NCBI RefSeq assembly: GCF_003385595.1
Contig: NZ_QNUE01000019.1
Location: forward strand, 1-58,460
Direction of reading: 5' to 3'
From: Chryseobacterium flavum
GTDB taxonomy: Bacteria > Bacteroidota > Bacteroidia > Flavobacteriales > Weeksellaceae
Length of the DNA stretch: 58,460 bases
Shown: positions 16,680 through 24,731 of the stretch, one piece after another
How positions within the stretch are numbered: position 1 is the stretch's first letter
Layout of the letters: every line of letters begins with the position of its first letter
The notes under the pieces: generated by a model
What the model was told of the DNA's origin: nothing
Seen by the model: only the letters and a program-made list of their open reading frames with translations
Databases searched by the model: none
Made by a program: the position numbers and the translations under genes

Positions 16680-17279
16680 ATGAAATATCTTTTTTATCCT
16701 GCGTTGATTTCGTTATCCCTGATCTCATGTGGAAATAATGACAATGTGACTGAAGATGCGGGACCGATTGAAAAGGAGGTGTATCAATTTGATTTCAAAA
16801 GCTATGCGGTAAAGGAAACGATTCTTTATACAGGGGGGACATCCGGAAGTAAGACTTTTCCACAGGAATCCTTTTTAAGCAGCTACTGGAGTACATATCA
16901 GCAACCGGCATGGAAGAAAATTGTTCTTGATCTTAAAAACAATTCTATACAACTGATTGCCGGAAATTCTGCTGATGCTATCTATAACATCAACATCAGC
17001 AACGATTCGGTATTGATTAATGATAAAGTTTCGAAGCCAAGGTATATAGGTGATTTTAATAAAAAGAACTCCACTTTTACTTTAAAGAGAACATTACAGT
17101 ACATGAAACGTGAGCGGAGAGATAATGGTAATGTTCTGACAATTGTTCAGAACGTATCTTTCGGTACAACCCGATATGACGATATGTTCGGAATCCTTTT
17201 TACCACTCCTGCTGATATGATAAAAGCAGAAGATCAGGTTTTATGGAGTAATATTGAGTATTATTATAAACAACTGTAA
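16680..17279 (+). CDS. Hypothetical lipoprotein
   Basis: The protein has 199 residues counted from the ATG at 16680. An N-terminal signal (KYLFYPALISLS) ends in the lipobox LISC with the lipidated Cys at residue 17, followed by the acidic GNNDNVTEDAG. The rest is beta-rich, with SYWSTYQQPAWKKIVLDLK. I do not recognise the family. The promoter box at 16658-16665 and the lipobox both support this start over the upstream one at 16644. The gene is isolated, between a strong terminator and a bidirectional hairpin at 17303-17332. Confidence 0.75.
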   Translation: MKYLFYPALISLSLISCGNNDNVTEDAGPIEKEVYQFDFKSYAVKETILYTGGTSGSKTFPQESFLSSYWSTYQQPAWKKIVLDLKNNSIQLIAGNSADAIYNINISNDSVLINDKVSKPRYIGDFNKKNSTFTLKRTLQYMKRERRDNGNVLTIVQNVSFGTTRYDDMFGILFTTPADMIKAEDQVLWSNIEYYYKQL

Positions 17280-17302
17280 TTCTACAGGTTACTATATAAA
17301 AC

Positions 17303-17332
17303 ATCCCCCAAAGTGAATCTATTCTGGGGGAT
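17303..17332. terminator. Bidirectional hairpin between convergent genes
   Basis: ATCCCCCA (17303-17310) pairs with TGGGGGAT (17325-17332), a GC-rich 8-bp stem. Moderately T-rich sequence follows on both strands, between the lipoprotein and thioredoxin genes. Confidence 0.75.
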
Positions 17333-17354
17333 TACTTTTCTTTGTCCTGTATTT

Positions 17355-17867
17355 TTATTTCTTCACAAACACTTTCCCTATTGTCTGTGCTTCTTCTTTA
17401 TTCAGTTTTGAAGACTTTTCGATCTTGGCAATGAAAGCAGTTACTTCTTCCGGTGTTGCCGGTGAGCCAAGATTCTCTCCTTTGGCATCAAAAGAATCAG
17501 CCAGAACCTCTCCCTTCGGGGTCAGAATCAGCCAGAAAGGAAGTCCTGCATTTTCTCCATTATATTTATTCATCAGTTCCTGTCCGCCTGGATTTTCAAG
17601 ACTTTTTTTATCTCCTCTTTCCTGAACATCTATATACGCTGTGACAAATCTTTTGTCAAAAATAGGTTTGGTTTCGGGAAGGTCCATGTTTTTCTCCATC
17701 ATCTTGCACCATTTACACCACGAGGCATGGAATATCAGTAAAACATTTTTCTTACCTGCCTTAGCTTCTGTAAAAGCCTTATTTATTATAACATCCGCCT
17801 TTTCCTGCGCTGCTCCCAGCTGAAATAATAACAGGGTTACAACGATAATAATTTTTGAATACTTCAT
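17355..17867 (-). CDS. Secreted thioredoxin-like protein
   Basis: The 170-residue protein carries a signal peptide (IIIVVTLLLFQLGAAQ) and a thioredoxin fold of the thioredoxin_7 / DsbD-gamma kind. The redox motif ASWCKWCKMME has Cys51 and Cys54, and the cis-proline is Pro110 in GLPFW. It would act in the periplasm in disulfide exchange or in protection against oxidised thiols. The insertion with ENPGGQELMNKYNG between the active site and cis-Pro is typical of Bacteroidota members. It is transcribed alone, divergently from the 17949 gene. The redox partner is unknown. Confidence 0.88.
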   Translation of the reverse strand: MKYSKIIIVVTLLLFQLGAAQEKADVIINKAFTEAKAGKKNVLLIFHASWCKWCKMMEKNMDLPETKPIFDKRFVTAYIDVQERGDKKSLENPGGQELMNKYNGENAGLPFWLILTPKGEVLADSFDAKGENLGSPATPEEVTAFIAKIEKSSKLNKEEAQTIGKVFVKK

Positions 17868-17948
17868 TCTGAATTTTGTTTAAATCTACACGAATTTAAG
17901 TATTTAATTGTTCAATTATTTTATTTAACTTTAAATATTTTATAAAAA

Positions 17949-18524
17949 ATGAAGTATAAATATTTTTACAGTCTTCTGCTTGTCGTTAATATTGTATTTT
18001 ACCACGCTCAGGTTTCTGATGCAGTAAAAAAAATGGCCCAGCCTTTAAATACTCTTTCTTATGCTGAATCCTCTCATATTGGCTATGGAGGCGAAGAGAG
18101 CAAGATTTATAATCAATTTAAAAAAATTGCCAAAATAGCAAGTAATGATGAACTCTATTTTTATGCGATGAATGGCAGCAATGCGTTAAGAGTTTATTCT
18201 GGTCAGGAATTGTTTAAAAGAAATGATAAAAGGTTTTTAGGTGTCTATACATTCTATTCCAGCAATCCTTCAATCATGCAATACACTCTAGGATGCGTTA
18301 CACAAAATAAAAATATTTCAGAGTTTTTGAAAGATGAAGTATATTCGGCCCAGGATTATATTTCATTAAGGGATCAGTTATTAAAAAGTAAAGATAAACA
18401 TGATGAAATATCAAAAATACAATTAAGCCAAATCACGGACCAGGGTTATGGCAAACTTACGGAAGAAAATGTAAAGTCAGTTAAAAAGCAGTTAGAAAAA
18501 ATTGATAACAAAAAATCAAACTGA
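17949..18524 (+). CDS. Hypothetical secreted protein
   Basis: The 191-residue protein has an N-terminal signal (YKYFYSLLLVVNIVFYHAQ, cleavage after HAQ). The rest is mixed, with two tyrosine-rich stretches (NDELYFYAMNG, LGVYTFYSSNP) and a lysine-rich helical C-terminus. No lipobox or catalytic motif is seen, and I do not recognise the family. Residues 45-80 (GYGGEESKIYNQFKKIAK) could form an all-alpha HEAT-like unit, but this is a guess. The AraC gene starts 43 bases downstream on the same strand and might be cotranscribed. Confidence 0.65.
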   Translation: MKYKYFYSLLLVVNIVFYHAQVSDAVKKMAQPLNTLSYAESSHIGYGGEESKIYNQFKKIAKIASNDELYFYAMNGSNALRVYSGQELFKRNDKRFLGVYTFYSSNPSIMQYTLGCVTQNKNISEFLKDEVYSAQDYISLRDQLLKSKDKHDEISKIQLSQITDQGYGKLTEENVKSVKKQLEKIDNKKSN

Positions 18525-18567
18525 TATTTTCCTTTCAATTTAATATCCAACTTTTAACAGATCAAAA

Positions 18568-19359
18568 ATGATTGAAATAAGAAAATATTCTGATCAGACA
18601 GGGGATCCTGAACCACGACGGGTTATCAGATACACTTTATTCTGGTGCAGTCGGGGAAGTGCTGAAATCCTGATTGATGAAAATATTTTTACCTTAAAAA
18701 CGGGCCAGGCCGTAACCATTACCTCCGGACAGTTTCATCAGTTAAAATCAGTTGAAGGACAACTTACAGCTTTGGATTTCACCCTGGATTTTTTCTGTAA
18801 AAGCGACAGTGATATTGAGCTTATCTTTCACAACGGACTCTTTTGCCATTTCGGAATGAATGAAATGATCACCGTCCGGCATCCCGCATTTTTCACTGAA
18901 ATCCTGGATACCATTGAAAAAGAAATTCATGAGCAGCCTTATCAGTATCTGATCTCCACACATTCTCTGGTTGAATTGCTGCTGGTAGAAATTAACCGCA
19001 GTAAAATTGCCAATGGTGATGAAATCTGGAAACCGGATGCTTTATTCTTAAAATTCCTTGAAAGTGTAAGAGATCGTTTTAAAAGCAATTATCAGGTCTC
19101 TGATTTTGCTGATCTTCTCGGAACTACCGAAGCCAAGCTGAATGAGGTCTCAAAGCTTCATACCAACAAAACCGCGCAGAATGTGATCTACAGCCTTACC
19201 ATTTCTGAAGCCAAAAGACTTTTGATGTATGAAAAACTGACTGTAAAAGAAATTGCCTACAAACTTGGCTTCAATGATCCTTTTTACTTTTCGAATTTCT
19301 TTAAAAAACATACTTCACGCTCTCCCAAAGAGTATCAGAAAACAATAAAGGAAATTTAA
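18568..19359 (+). CDS. AraC-family transcriptional regulator
   Basis: The 263-residue protein has an N-terminal cupin-like sensor domain (about residues 20-75, with LIDENIFTLKTGQAVTIT) and a C-terminal double helix-turn-helix (about residues 160-260). The second HTH carries the family signature KEIAYKLGFNDPFYFSNFFKK and then SRSPKEY. It lies upstream of DoxX and cupin genes on the same strand, separated by 167 bases, so it is the likely regulator of that pair, possibly responding to a small molecule or to stress. No symbol is justified. Confidence 0.88.
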   Translation: MIEIRKYSDQTGDPEPRRVIRYTLFWCSRGSAEILIDENIFTLKTGQAVTITSGQFHQLKSVEGQLTALDFTLDFFCKSDSDIELIFHNGLFCHFGMNEMITVRHPAFFTEILDTIEKEIHEQPYQYLISTHSLVELLLVEINRSKIANGDEIWKPDALFLKFLESVRDRFKSNYQVSDFADLLGTTEAKLNEVSKLHTNKTAQNVIYSLTISEAKRLLMYEKLTVKEIAYKLGFNDPFYFSNFFKKHTSRSPKEYQKTIKEI

Positions 19360-19526
19360 CGCTTCTAAGAAGTTTTTTGCCCCGATAAAAAATTAACAGT
19401 CTTTACAATAGCTTCCGGCATCTGGCTTTCTTCTCAAATATTACATGTTTTTCCCGGAATTGTCTATTCTTTAGGCAACGGCTTTTGCTGAACTTTGTGG
19501 TGTAATTAAAACCAAAAATTATACGT

Positions 19527-19952
19527 ATGAAAACGCATCAGGATATCGCCGTTTTTCTATTAAGAATAGCTCTCGCTTTCGGATTTTTATCTGCAGTGGC
19601 AAGCAGACTGAGTCTTTGGGGGCCACGGTCTTCCGGCTGGAAAAAATTTATAGACTATACTGCTGAAACGAATTCTTTTTTGCCGTCGTCATGGGCATTT
19701 CCTATTGCTGTACTTTCGACTGCTGCTGAACTTTCAATAGGAATTCTTCTGCTTCTGGGATACCAGATAAAAAAAACAGCTTTGTGCGCCTCTATTCTTA
19801 CTTTATTATTTGCTGTTGCTATGAGTATTTCTTATGGTATTAAAGAACCTTTGGATTATTCGGTTTTTGCATTCAGTGCCGGAGCATTTCTGTTGAGTAC
19901 CTTTTCCCGCTACGTATGGAGCTTAGACCGGTTTTATATCAATAACAATTAA
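19527..19952 (+). CDS. DoxX-family small membrane protein
   Basis: The 141-residue protein has four hydrophobic helices, the DoxX/DoxD layout. The first helix is DIAVFLLRIALAFGFLSAV, followed by a polar loop (RLSLWGPRSSGWKKF) and then AAELSIGILLLLGY, a pattern typical of DoxX. Members are inner-membrane proteins of quinone or thiosulfate-linked redox systems, but most have no known activity. The cupin gene follows 12 bases downstream, so the two form an operon. Confidence 0.78.
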   Translation: MKTHQDIAVFLLRIALAFGFLSAVASRLSLWGPRSSGWKKFIDYTAETNSFLPSSWAFPIAVLSTAAELSIGILLLLGYQIKKTALCASILTLLFAVAMSISYGIKEPLDYSVFAFSAGAFLLSTFSRYVWSLDRFYINNN

Positions 19953-19964
19953 AATTTATATATT

Positions 19965-20318
19965 ATGAACACCAACATCCACGATTACATTGTAAAAACA
20001 GAGCAGAAAGAATGGCAGCCTTTAATTGAAAAAGGAATTCATTATGAAGGCATTTTTGTAAAATCTTTAAAATTTGATCCTGAAAAAAACCGTTCTACCA
20101 GTATTCTTTTAAAATTTGAACCGGGAGCCAGCTATCCTTATCACAATCATCCTGCAGGAGAGGAACTTTTTATCATGGAAGGTGATGCCGATATTGCAGG
20201 AGCCCGACTTGAAAAAGGAGATTACCTGTATACTCCGCCCAATTTTAAACATTCTGTGAAATCAGAACACGGCTGTACCATTCTTTTTGTGGTACCGGAA
20301 GAAGTGGAAATTCTTTAA
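19965..20318 (+). CDS. Cupin-domain protein (ChrR-like)
   Basis: This 117-residue single-domain cupin has the metal motif YPYHNHPAGEELFIMEG, giving His60, His62 and Glu66, and the second motif GDYLYTPPNFKHS with His96. The pattern resembles the anti-sigma ChrR C-terminal cupin. It is cytoplasmic and may bind Zn, Fe or Mn. It lies 12 bases after the DoxX gene and downstream of the AraC gene, the arrangement of an AraC-DoxX-cupin stress or detoxification unit. No substrate is known. A strong terminator follows at 20333. Confidence 0.85.
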   Translation: MNTNIHDYIVKTEQKEWQPLIEKGIHYEGIFVKSLKFDPEKNRSTSILLKFEPGASYPYHNHPAGEELFIMEGDADIAGARLEKGDYLYTPPNFKHSVKSEHGCTILFVVPEEVEIL

Positions 20319-20332
20319 ATCTATTACAAAAC

Positions 20333-20369
20333 AAAACCACAGTAACTTTTACTTTTACTGTGGTTTTTT
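20333..20369. terminator. Bidirectional intrinsic terminator
   Basis: A perfect 13-bp stem, AAAACCACAGTAA (20333-20345) with TTACTGTGGTTTT (20355-20367), has T-runs on both strands between the cupin and acyltransferase-like genes. Confidence 0.87.
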
Positions 20370-20393
20370 ATTATCCGAAAAATAAAGTTAGGA

Positions 20394-21506
20394 TTACTGT
20401 TTCAAAACTGATTTATCGGGTGATATTGGTCTGAAATCAATTAATGTTTTTTTCTTTCTTATGATATCTACCAAAGTCTGTACTGAAAAAGTGAGAATAA
20501 TATATAATACAATAAGCACAGATACATAACCTATTTCATGTTGTCTGTATCCGAAAATTCCTTTTCCCCATGAGATTAATATCCACTGAACCATGTACAT
20601 TGATGTTAAATTTTTGCTGCAGTATTTTAGTACTTTAATGACCTTATTTTCCTTGCTTTTTGCGGTAATATTATAGATGATCCACAGAAAAATTAATGTC
20701 CAGCCTGCAAAATAAACTACGCCTCCAGGTCCCATATGGTAAAAGCCGTTGTAGTTGTATTCACTGTAGAAAAAAACCAAAGGAGCTCCAATGGCAGCAA
20801 ATACCAATCCTACATAAAGCATATTTCTGAACAGTTTTTTGCTGTCATAGTTCAGTTCCTGAAACCATTTACCGAAAAACATCCCGATGATGATAAAAGA
20901 TATCCATGGAAATACAGGAAAATAGACATAAGCCGGATAGTCATTATTAAAGAGAAGATCTAAAATATAATTAATGACAGGGTAATCTATATTAATTCCG
21001 CTTACTTCCCTAGATACCAGTGCAGCGAATAATCCTATAGCAAGAATAATATATTTATTTTTCACATATTCCCTGATAAAACCAACAAACAGCAATGACA
21101 TCCCGGCAAGCTGTAAAATATCACCCAGCAATACCAGATAAACATATTGCTGCTCAATAGGTGCATTCCACCCGTATTTCTGGATAAAATTATCGGGAGC
21201 AAAACCAAAAAATACAGGGATCATAAATTTCATAAAATTCATAAACAGGCCTGCCAATACAAGTAAAATACCTCGTTTCAATGCACTTTTAAGACTCTGC
21301 TGGCTGGAAGTCATGAAGGTGATTCCCATACAGATCAGGAAAATGGAGGTTCCCCTTCCCAGAAAAACAATAAAACTGCCAATTGCCGTTTCATATTGTG
21401 ATTTTACATTCGCATACACCAATAATGTATGAATAATGATCATTCCAATGACGCTTATACCTTTTATTACATCCAGAGTGAGGATTCTTTTGTTTTGTTG
21501 TTCCAT
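20394..21506 (-). CDS. Multispanning acyltransferase-like protein (DUF1624 / HGSNAT-type)
   Basis: The 370-residue inner-membrane protein has about ten helices. Its N-terminus RILTLDVIKGISVIGMIIIH is the signature of the heparan-alpha-glucosaminide N-acetyltransferase catalytic domain / DUF1624 superfamily: an Asp near helix 1 and a histidine at its end. RGTSIFLICMG marks the second conserved region. Relatives transfer acetyl groups to sugars across a membrane or are uncharacterised YeiB-like proteins. The gene stands alone between a terminator (20333) and a hairpin (21756), upstream of which lies a decayed gene. The substrate is unknown. Confidence 0.8.
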   Translation of the reverse strand: MEQQNKRILTLDVIKGISVIGMIIIHTLLVYANVKSQYETAIGSFIVFLGRGTSIFLICMGITFMTSSQQSLKSALKRGILLVLAGLFMNFMKFMIPVFFGFAPDNFIQKYGWNAPIEQQYVYLVLLGDILQLAGMSLLFVGFIREYVKNKYIILAIGLFAALVSREVSGINIDYPVINYILDLLFNNDYPAYVYFPVFPWISFIIIGMFFGKWFQELNYDSKKLFRNMLYVGLVFAAIGAPLVFFYSEYNYNGFYHMGPGGVVYFAGWTLIFLWIIYNITAKSKENKVIKVLKYCSKNLTSMYMVQWILISWGKGIFGYRQHEIGYVSVLIVLYIILTFSVQTLVDIIRKKKTLIDFRPISPDKSVLKQ

Positions 21507-21755
21507 AGTTTTTAGTGGAAATTTGGATTAAATGGATAAAATTGTTTTCATTATTATTTTTTAAATAATATATTTATTTATTCTAAATAAAAATCAAATA
21601 TACAAATTAAAACCACTCCTTATAATCATTAATCAATTTTCATAAGATATTAATAATTAAATATTTATTTCAGTTTCAAATAACAATTAGGATAAAAATA
21701 CCTGTACGAATAGCTGTCCGAAAATTCATAAGAAGAACAGATTATATCATTCAAT

Positions 21756-21784
21756 AAAAAACTCTTCCGACTGGAAGAGTTTTT
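21756..21784 (-). terminator. Intrinsic terminator at the 3' end of the decayed peroxidase gene
   Basis: AAAAACTCTTCC pairs with GGAAGAGTTTTT (21757-21768 with 21773-21784) around a 4-base loop, with T-runs on both strands. It touches the stop codon of the pseudogene, as expected for the original gene's terminator. Confidence 0.82.
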
Positions 21785-22290
21785 ATAACTTAGACAGCAC
21801 CGGAGGATGCATTCTGTATTTGTAACTATTCAGGGTTTTCAAAAATGCTACGATATCAAAAACTTCATCATCTGTCAGATTCATCTTTTGTATCATTCCT
21901 GATTTGTGGGGAAATTTAGAATCAGTGATCTGGTTTCCTTTCGAAATTTCTTTTACCATTCCTGTATTGTACGTCATGACAACGTTCGCCAGCTCAGGGA
22001 AAAGTCCGTTATGCATATAAGGTTTGTTATCAGCAACTTCTCTCAATGCAGGTGCTTTAAATTTTCCTATATCTTCATTTTTTCAGTAACCAGATATCTT
22101 CCCAGATCTTCATATTGCGTTCCGTAATAAGTTAACCACAGATTGTGAAATTTCTGATCAGAGAAGTAAGGTGTCTTATGCCATTTCCGAACGCTTTCAC
22201 AAAATAAGGTTTATATTCTTCAATCTTACTAATGTTCTTTGCAGCCATCGACATATGAAGATTCATTTCTATTGGGTAACTTATACAAAG
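21783..22290 (-). pseudogene. Decayed di-heme cytochrome c peroxidase (MauG/CcpA family)
   Basis: Three minus-strand pieces in different frames together read like the C-terminal half of a di-heme peroxidase. Piece 1 (about 22290-22190) has PIEMNLHMS and EYKPYFVKAFG. Piece 2 (about 22190-22085) has HKTPYFSDQKFHN, YYGTQYEDLGRYLVT. Piece 3 (about 22080-21783) has NEDIGKFKAPALREV, PYMHNGLFPEL and MTYNTGM. The second frameshift is one missing base in a run of six A's (22078-22083). Piece 2 starts with Trp-His where relatives have the Cys-His of the second heme motif, and the N-terminal half with the first heme motif is gone. So it is a non-functional remnant. The 87-residue C-terminal frame alone might be mistaken for a gene. 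Confidence 0.85.
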
Positions 22291-22370
22291 ATTTTTATTA
22301 ACACACGCATTGCAAAAATTTTCAGCACTGCCCTGTTAAAAGTATCAGATATAAAGGTTTTACATTATAG

Positions 22371-22814
22371 CTATAGTGCCTGAAAAACATTCTGAAAAGT
22401 AAATGCGTAGGAAGAGGGACCATATTCTTGTAAATATTCTAAGCGCTTCAATGCTTCATCTATATCTGGATATTCATCATTTTTAATCCACCACAGTGCA
22501 TAGTAAGCTTTTCCATATTTTTGAAACCATTCTTTTCTTCTTCTCAGAAAATCAACGTGAAATGTCTTATAAGTAAAATATTCCAGTGATTCTATATTTC
22601 TCCATACGGATAAATTGATGATAACCTGCTCATCATTTAATGGATTAAAGCTTGTGGCATTGTTCTCATCGTCTTTCAGCCTCCAGATAAACCCATCACT
22701 TTCCTCTGCCAGTTGGTTTACCGAATCAAGATGGTTTACAAACTCTTTCATTACAGGGTCTTCAATGTTGGCTCCGATCATTCTGGCAACATTAATTTGT
22801 GCTAATTGGTACAT
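22371..22814 (-). CDS. DUF3291-family protein (ferredoxin-like dimeric fold)
   Basis: The 147-residue cytoplasmic protein starts MYQLAQINVARM, the usual beginning of DUF3291 proteins. It then has SDGFIWRLKDDENNATSF, VIINLSVWRNIESLEYFTYKT, and the C-terminal ALWWIKNDEYPDIDEALKRL. The fold resembles the dimeric alpha/beta monooxygenases, but the activity is unknown. An in-frame ATG at 22889 adds a poorly conserved leader that I reject. It is divergent from an HxlR regulator gene 94 bases away, which is the likely control gene. Confidence 0.85.
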   Translation of the reverse strand: MYQLAQINVARMIGANIEDPVMKEFVNHLDSVNQLAEESDGFIWRLKDDENNATSFNPLNDEQVIINLSVWRNIESLEYFTYKTFHVDFLRRRKEWFQKYGKAYYALWWIKNDEYPDIDEALKRLEYLQEYGPSSYAFTFQNVFQAL

Positions 22815-22908
22815 TTTTCTATTTTTATTATTCTGATTAATATTGTGTAAAAATAGATTTTGCACTATTAGCATGAAATAACTATCCATATAGATACTAT
22901 TAAAAAAA

Positions 22909-23304
22909 ATGAAAAAAGAATGTGAGCTTTCCTATATCAATGTTGATCAAAAATCTTACCCCTGTGCTGTAAGTTTCGTCATGGATCTCATTGGAGGAAG
23001 ATGGAAAGGAGTTATTCTCTGCCATTTAAAAAACGGAGATAAAAGGTTTGGCGAGCTCAAGAAAGAGCTTTCTTTTATTACAGAGACAACTTTAAGTATT
23101 CAGTTGAGACAACTGGAAAAAGATCAGTTAATAACACGAACAGTTTTTGGTACGAAACCTCCCGTAAAAGTTGTATATAGCTTGTCGGAGCTTGGTCTTT
23201 CATTTATTCCTTTACTGGATCATATCAATGACTGGGGTAAAATTACTTTAGAAAATAAAAAAGATTATAAATTTGACACAAGGCATGGGATAGTGTCTAA
23301 ATAA
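22909..23304 (+). CDS. HxlR-family transcriptional regulator
   Basis: The 131-residue winged-helix protein has the family hallmark Cys19 (SYPCAVSFVMDLIGGRWKG) and the wing segment RFGELKKELSFITETTLSIQLRQLEKDQLI. HxlR proteins sense reactive electrophiles, quinones or aldehydes, often through that N-terminal cysteine. It is divergently transcribed from the DUF3291 gene at 22371, and the shared 94-base gap is the likely operator region. That pairing suggests a monooxygenase-like response to a reactive compound; the inducer is unknown. Confidence 0.9.
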   Translation: MKKECELSYINVDQKSYPCAVSFVMDLIGGRWKGVILCHLKNGDKRFGELKKELSFITETTLSIQLRQLEKDQLITRTVFGTKPPVKVVYSLSELGLSFIPLLDHINDWGKITLENKKDYKFDTRHGIVSK

Positions 23305-23456
23305 GTAAGCTGTGAATCCCAAGTTTTCAGAAAATTTTACGTTGGCTGTAATACTTTTATTTTGATTTACCATTTAAAAGCTTTGAGTTTGTTGACTTAT
23401 TTATAAATATCAAATAATCAAAAGATTTAGCAACGTTGGTTTTTAAAAATTCATTT

Positions 23457-24599
23457 TTATCCGTACCTGACCCTGTTTTGCGAAATAGAATATCTTCCAA
23501 TATCCAATATCCAATTGCCAAGTTTGTTATTATCCTTTCTGATTGCTTTTAGATCCAAAATAAAAATTGGAATATTGAGTGAGTTGAGCTTATATTCTAA
23601 TGTTCCGGGACCTGCCTGTTCTGAATTATAGGCGCCTAGCTTCCCATCAATACTTGCAGAATAAGTACCTTCATAAAAAGCAAATCCGAAGTTTACAAAA
23701 TCGTCAGCATAAGTTTCATTGATCCAATATCCCATTCTATCTGAATTTAATTTTGCAGTATGATAATTATGAGCAGAGACAATTACTTTAGAATTCAAAT
23801 AGTTTTCTTTTAACCATTTAATATTCTCTGCCATGAATTTATCTCTCCTAATAAAATTCAGTTGGACATATTGGTTAATAATATCTACATTTTGCAGAAA
23901 GCGCGATTTTTCTTCCGGATTTTTTATTGAAATATGTCTTTGTTTTATCAAAGCCAGATACTCAGATATAGTTTTTTGACTTTTTTTAGAGTATGTTCTG
24001 AAACCTCTGTTATTTTCTTTTAAAGCTGTTTCTATATTGTCAATCTCTTGTTCGGACAGGTGATTTTCCTGGTATGCTTTTCTTATTTGATCTATCGCTC
24101 CTGTAGCATATTGCATATCAAAACCGTCAAAAAAAACTTTTGAATCATGATTTTCATTGTATTTTTTTAACCATTCAACAAAATTTAAAGTTTCTTCGGT
24201 TTGCCAAAGCCAAAAATACATTCCCTTTAGAATATCTTTGGGGTTCCCTTTTTCTTTCTGAATATATTGATTCATTAAAAAGCTTTCAGGCATATTGGCC
24301 TCCAGCGAAAAGACATTGAAATTTTTATTAGCTATCAAATATTCACTTATTCTATATTTCATTTGATATATTTCACTCGAGCCGTGAGTAGACTCTCCTA
24401 ATCCAACTATTTTAGACTTTCCAATGAGTTGGTTTAAGATTAGCAAATCACTATTGTCTTTTTCGTCCGGGTTAAAAGTTTTTATGGGATATATAAACCT
24501 TGAAATATATTTTTTCTCTTCAGAATTTAAATCATTTTTTGATTGTGCATTGTTGGTTATAAAAAACAAAACCAAAATAAAGGATAATTTCAAATTCAT
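23457..24599 (-). CDS. Erythromycin-esterase-family secreted protein
   Basis: The 380-residue protein starts with a signal peptide (LSFILVLFFITNNAQS). The Ere-family core is GLGESTHGSSEIYQMKYR, with Glu69, His72 and Glu76; FSLEANM follows, and RRDKFMAENIKWL and SAHNYHTAK give the later Arg and His residues (His277, His280). Ere enzymes hydrolyse the macrolide lactone, but many chromosomal relatives have other or unknown roles, so resistance should not be assumed. The C-terminus (about 50 residues after IPIFILDL) diverges from what I expect of the family and may be altered. A TATTTTTG promoter box lies at 24629-24636. Confidence 0.75.
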   Translation of the reverse strand: MNLKLSFILVLFFITNNAQSKNDLNSEEKKYISRFIYPIKTFNPDEKDNSDLLILNQLIGKSKIVGLGESTHGSSEIYQMKYRISEYLIANKNFNVFSLEANMPESFLMNQYIQKEKGNPKDILKGMYFWLWQTEETLNFVEWLKKYNENHDSKVFFDGFDMQYATGAIDQIRKAYQENHLSEQEIDNIETALKENNRGFRTYSKKSQKTISEYLALIKQRHISIKNPEEKSRFLQNVDIINQYVQLNFIRRDKFMAENIKWLKENYLNSKVIVSAHNYHTAKLNSDRMGYWINETYADDFVNFGFAFYEGTYSASIDGKLGAYNSEQAGPGTLEYKLNSLNIPIFILDLKAIRKDNNKLGNWILDIGRYSISQNRVRYG

Positions 24600-24628
24600 T
24601 TACTATTTACAATTAGATTACAATTTTA

Positions 24629-24636
24629 CAAAAATA
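24629..24636 (-). promoter_or_regulatory. Putative -7 promoter box of the Ere-like gene
   Basis: The minus strand reads TATTTTTG, matching TAnnTTTG, 29 bases before the ATG at 24599. The -33 region has no well-spaced TTG. Confidence 0.5.
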
Positions 24637-24666
24637 TCACTTAAATACTTCGGTATAAATAACAAA

Positions 24667-24700
24667 AACAACCCCATAAACAAATGTTTATGGGGTTGTT
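24667..24700 (-). terminator. Strong intrinsic terminator of dnaK
   Basis: An almost perfect 16-bp palindrome, AACAACCCCATAAACA (24667-24682) with its complement at 24685-24700, is followed on the minus strand by TTTTTGTT. It ends 31 bases after the dnaK stop. Confidence 0.88.
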
Positions 24701-24731
24701 CTATATTTTATTAATTAATATTAATCAATAA

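Noticed and set aside
22291..22335. CxxC-like CNACVNK upstream of the peroxidase remnant as a lost heme motif
   Set aside because: It is in frame with the remnant, but the expected His is absent and the distance to the next conserved block is too short; it may be chance.
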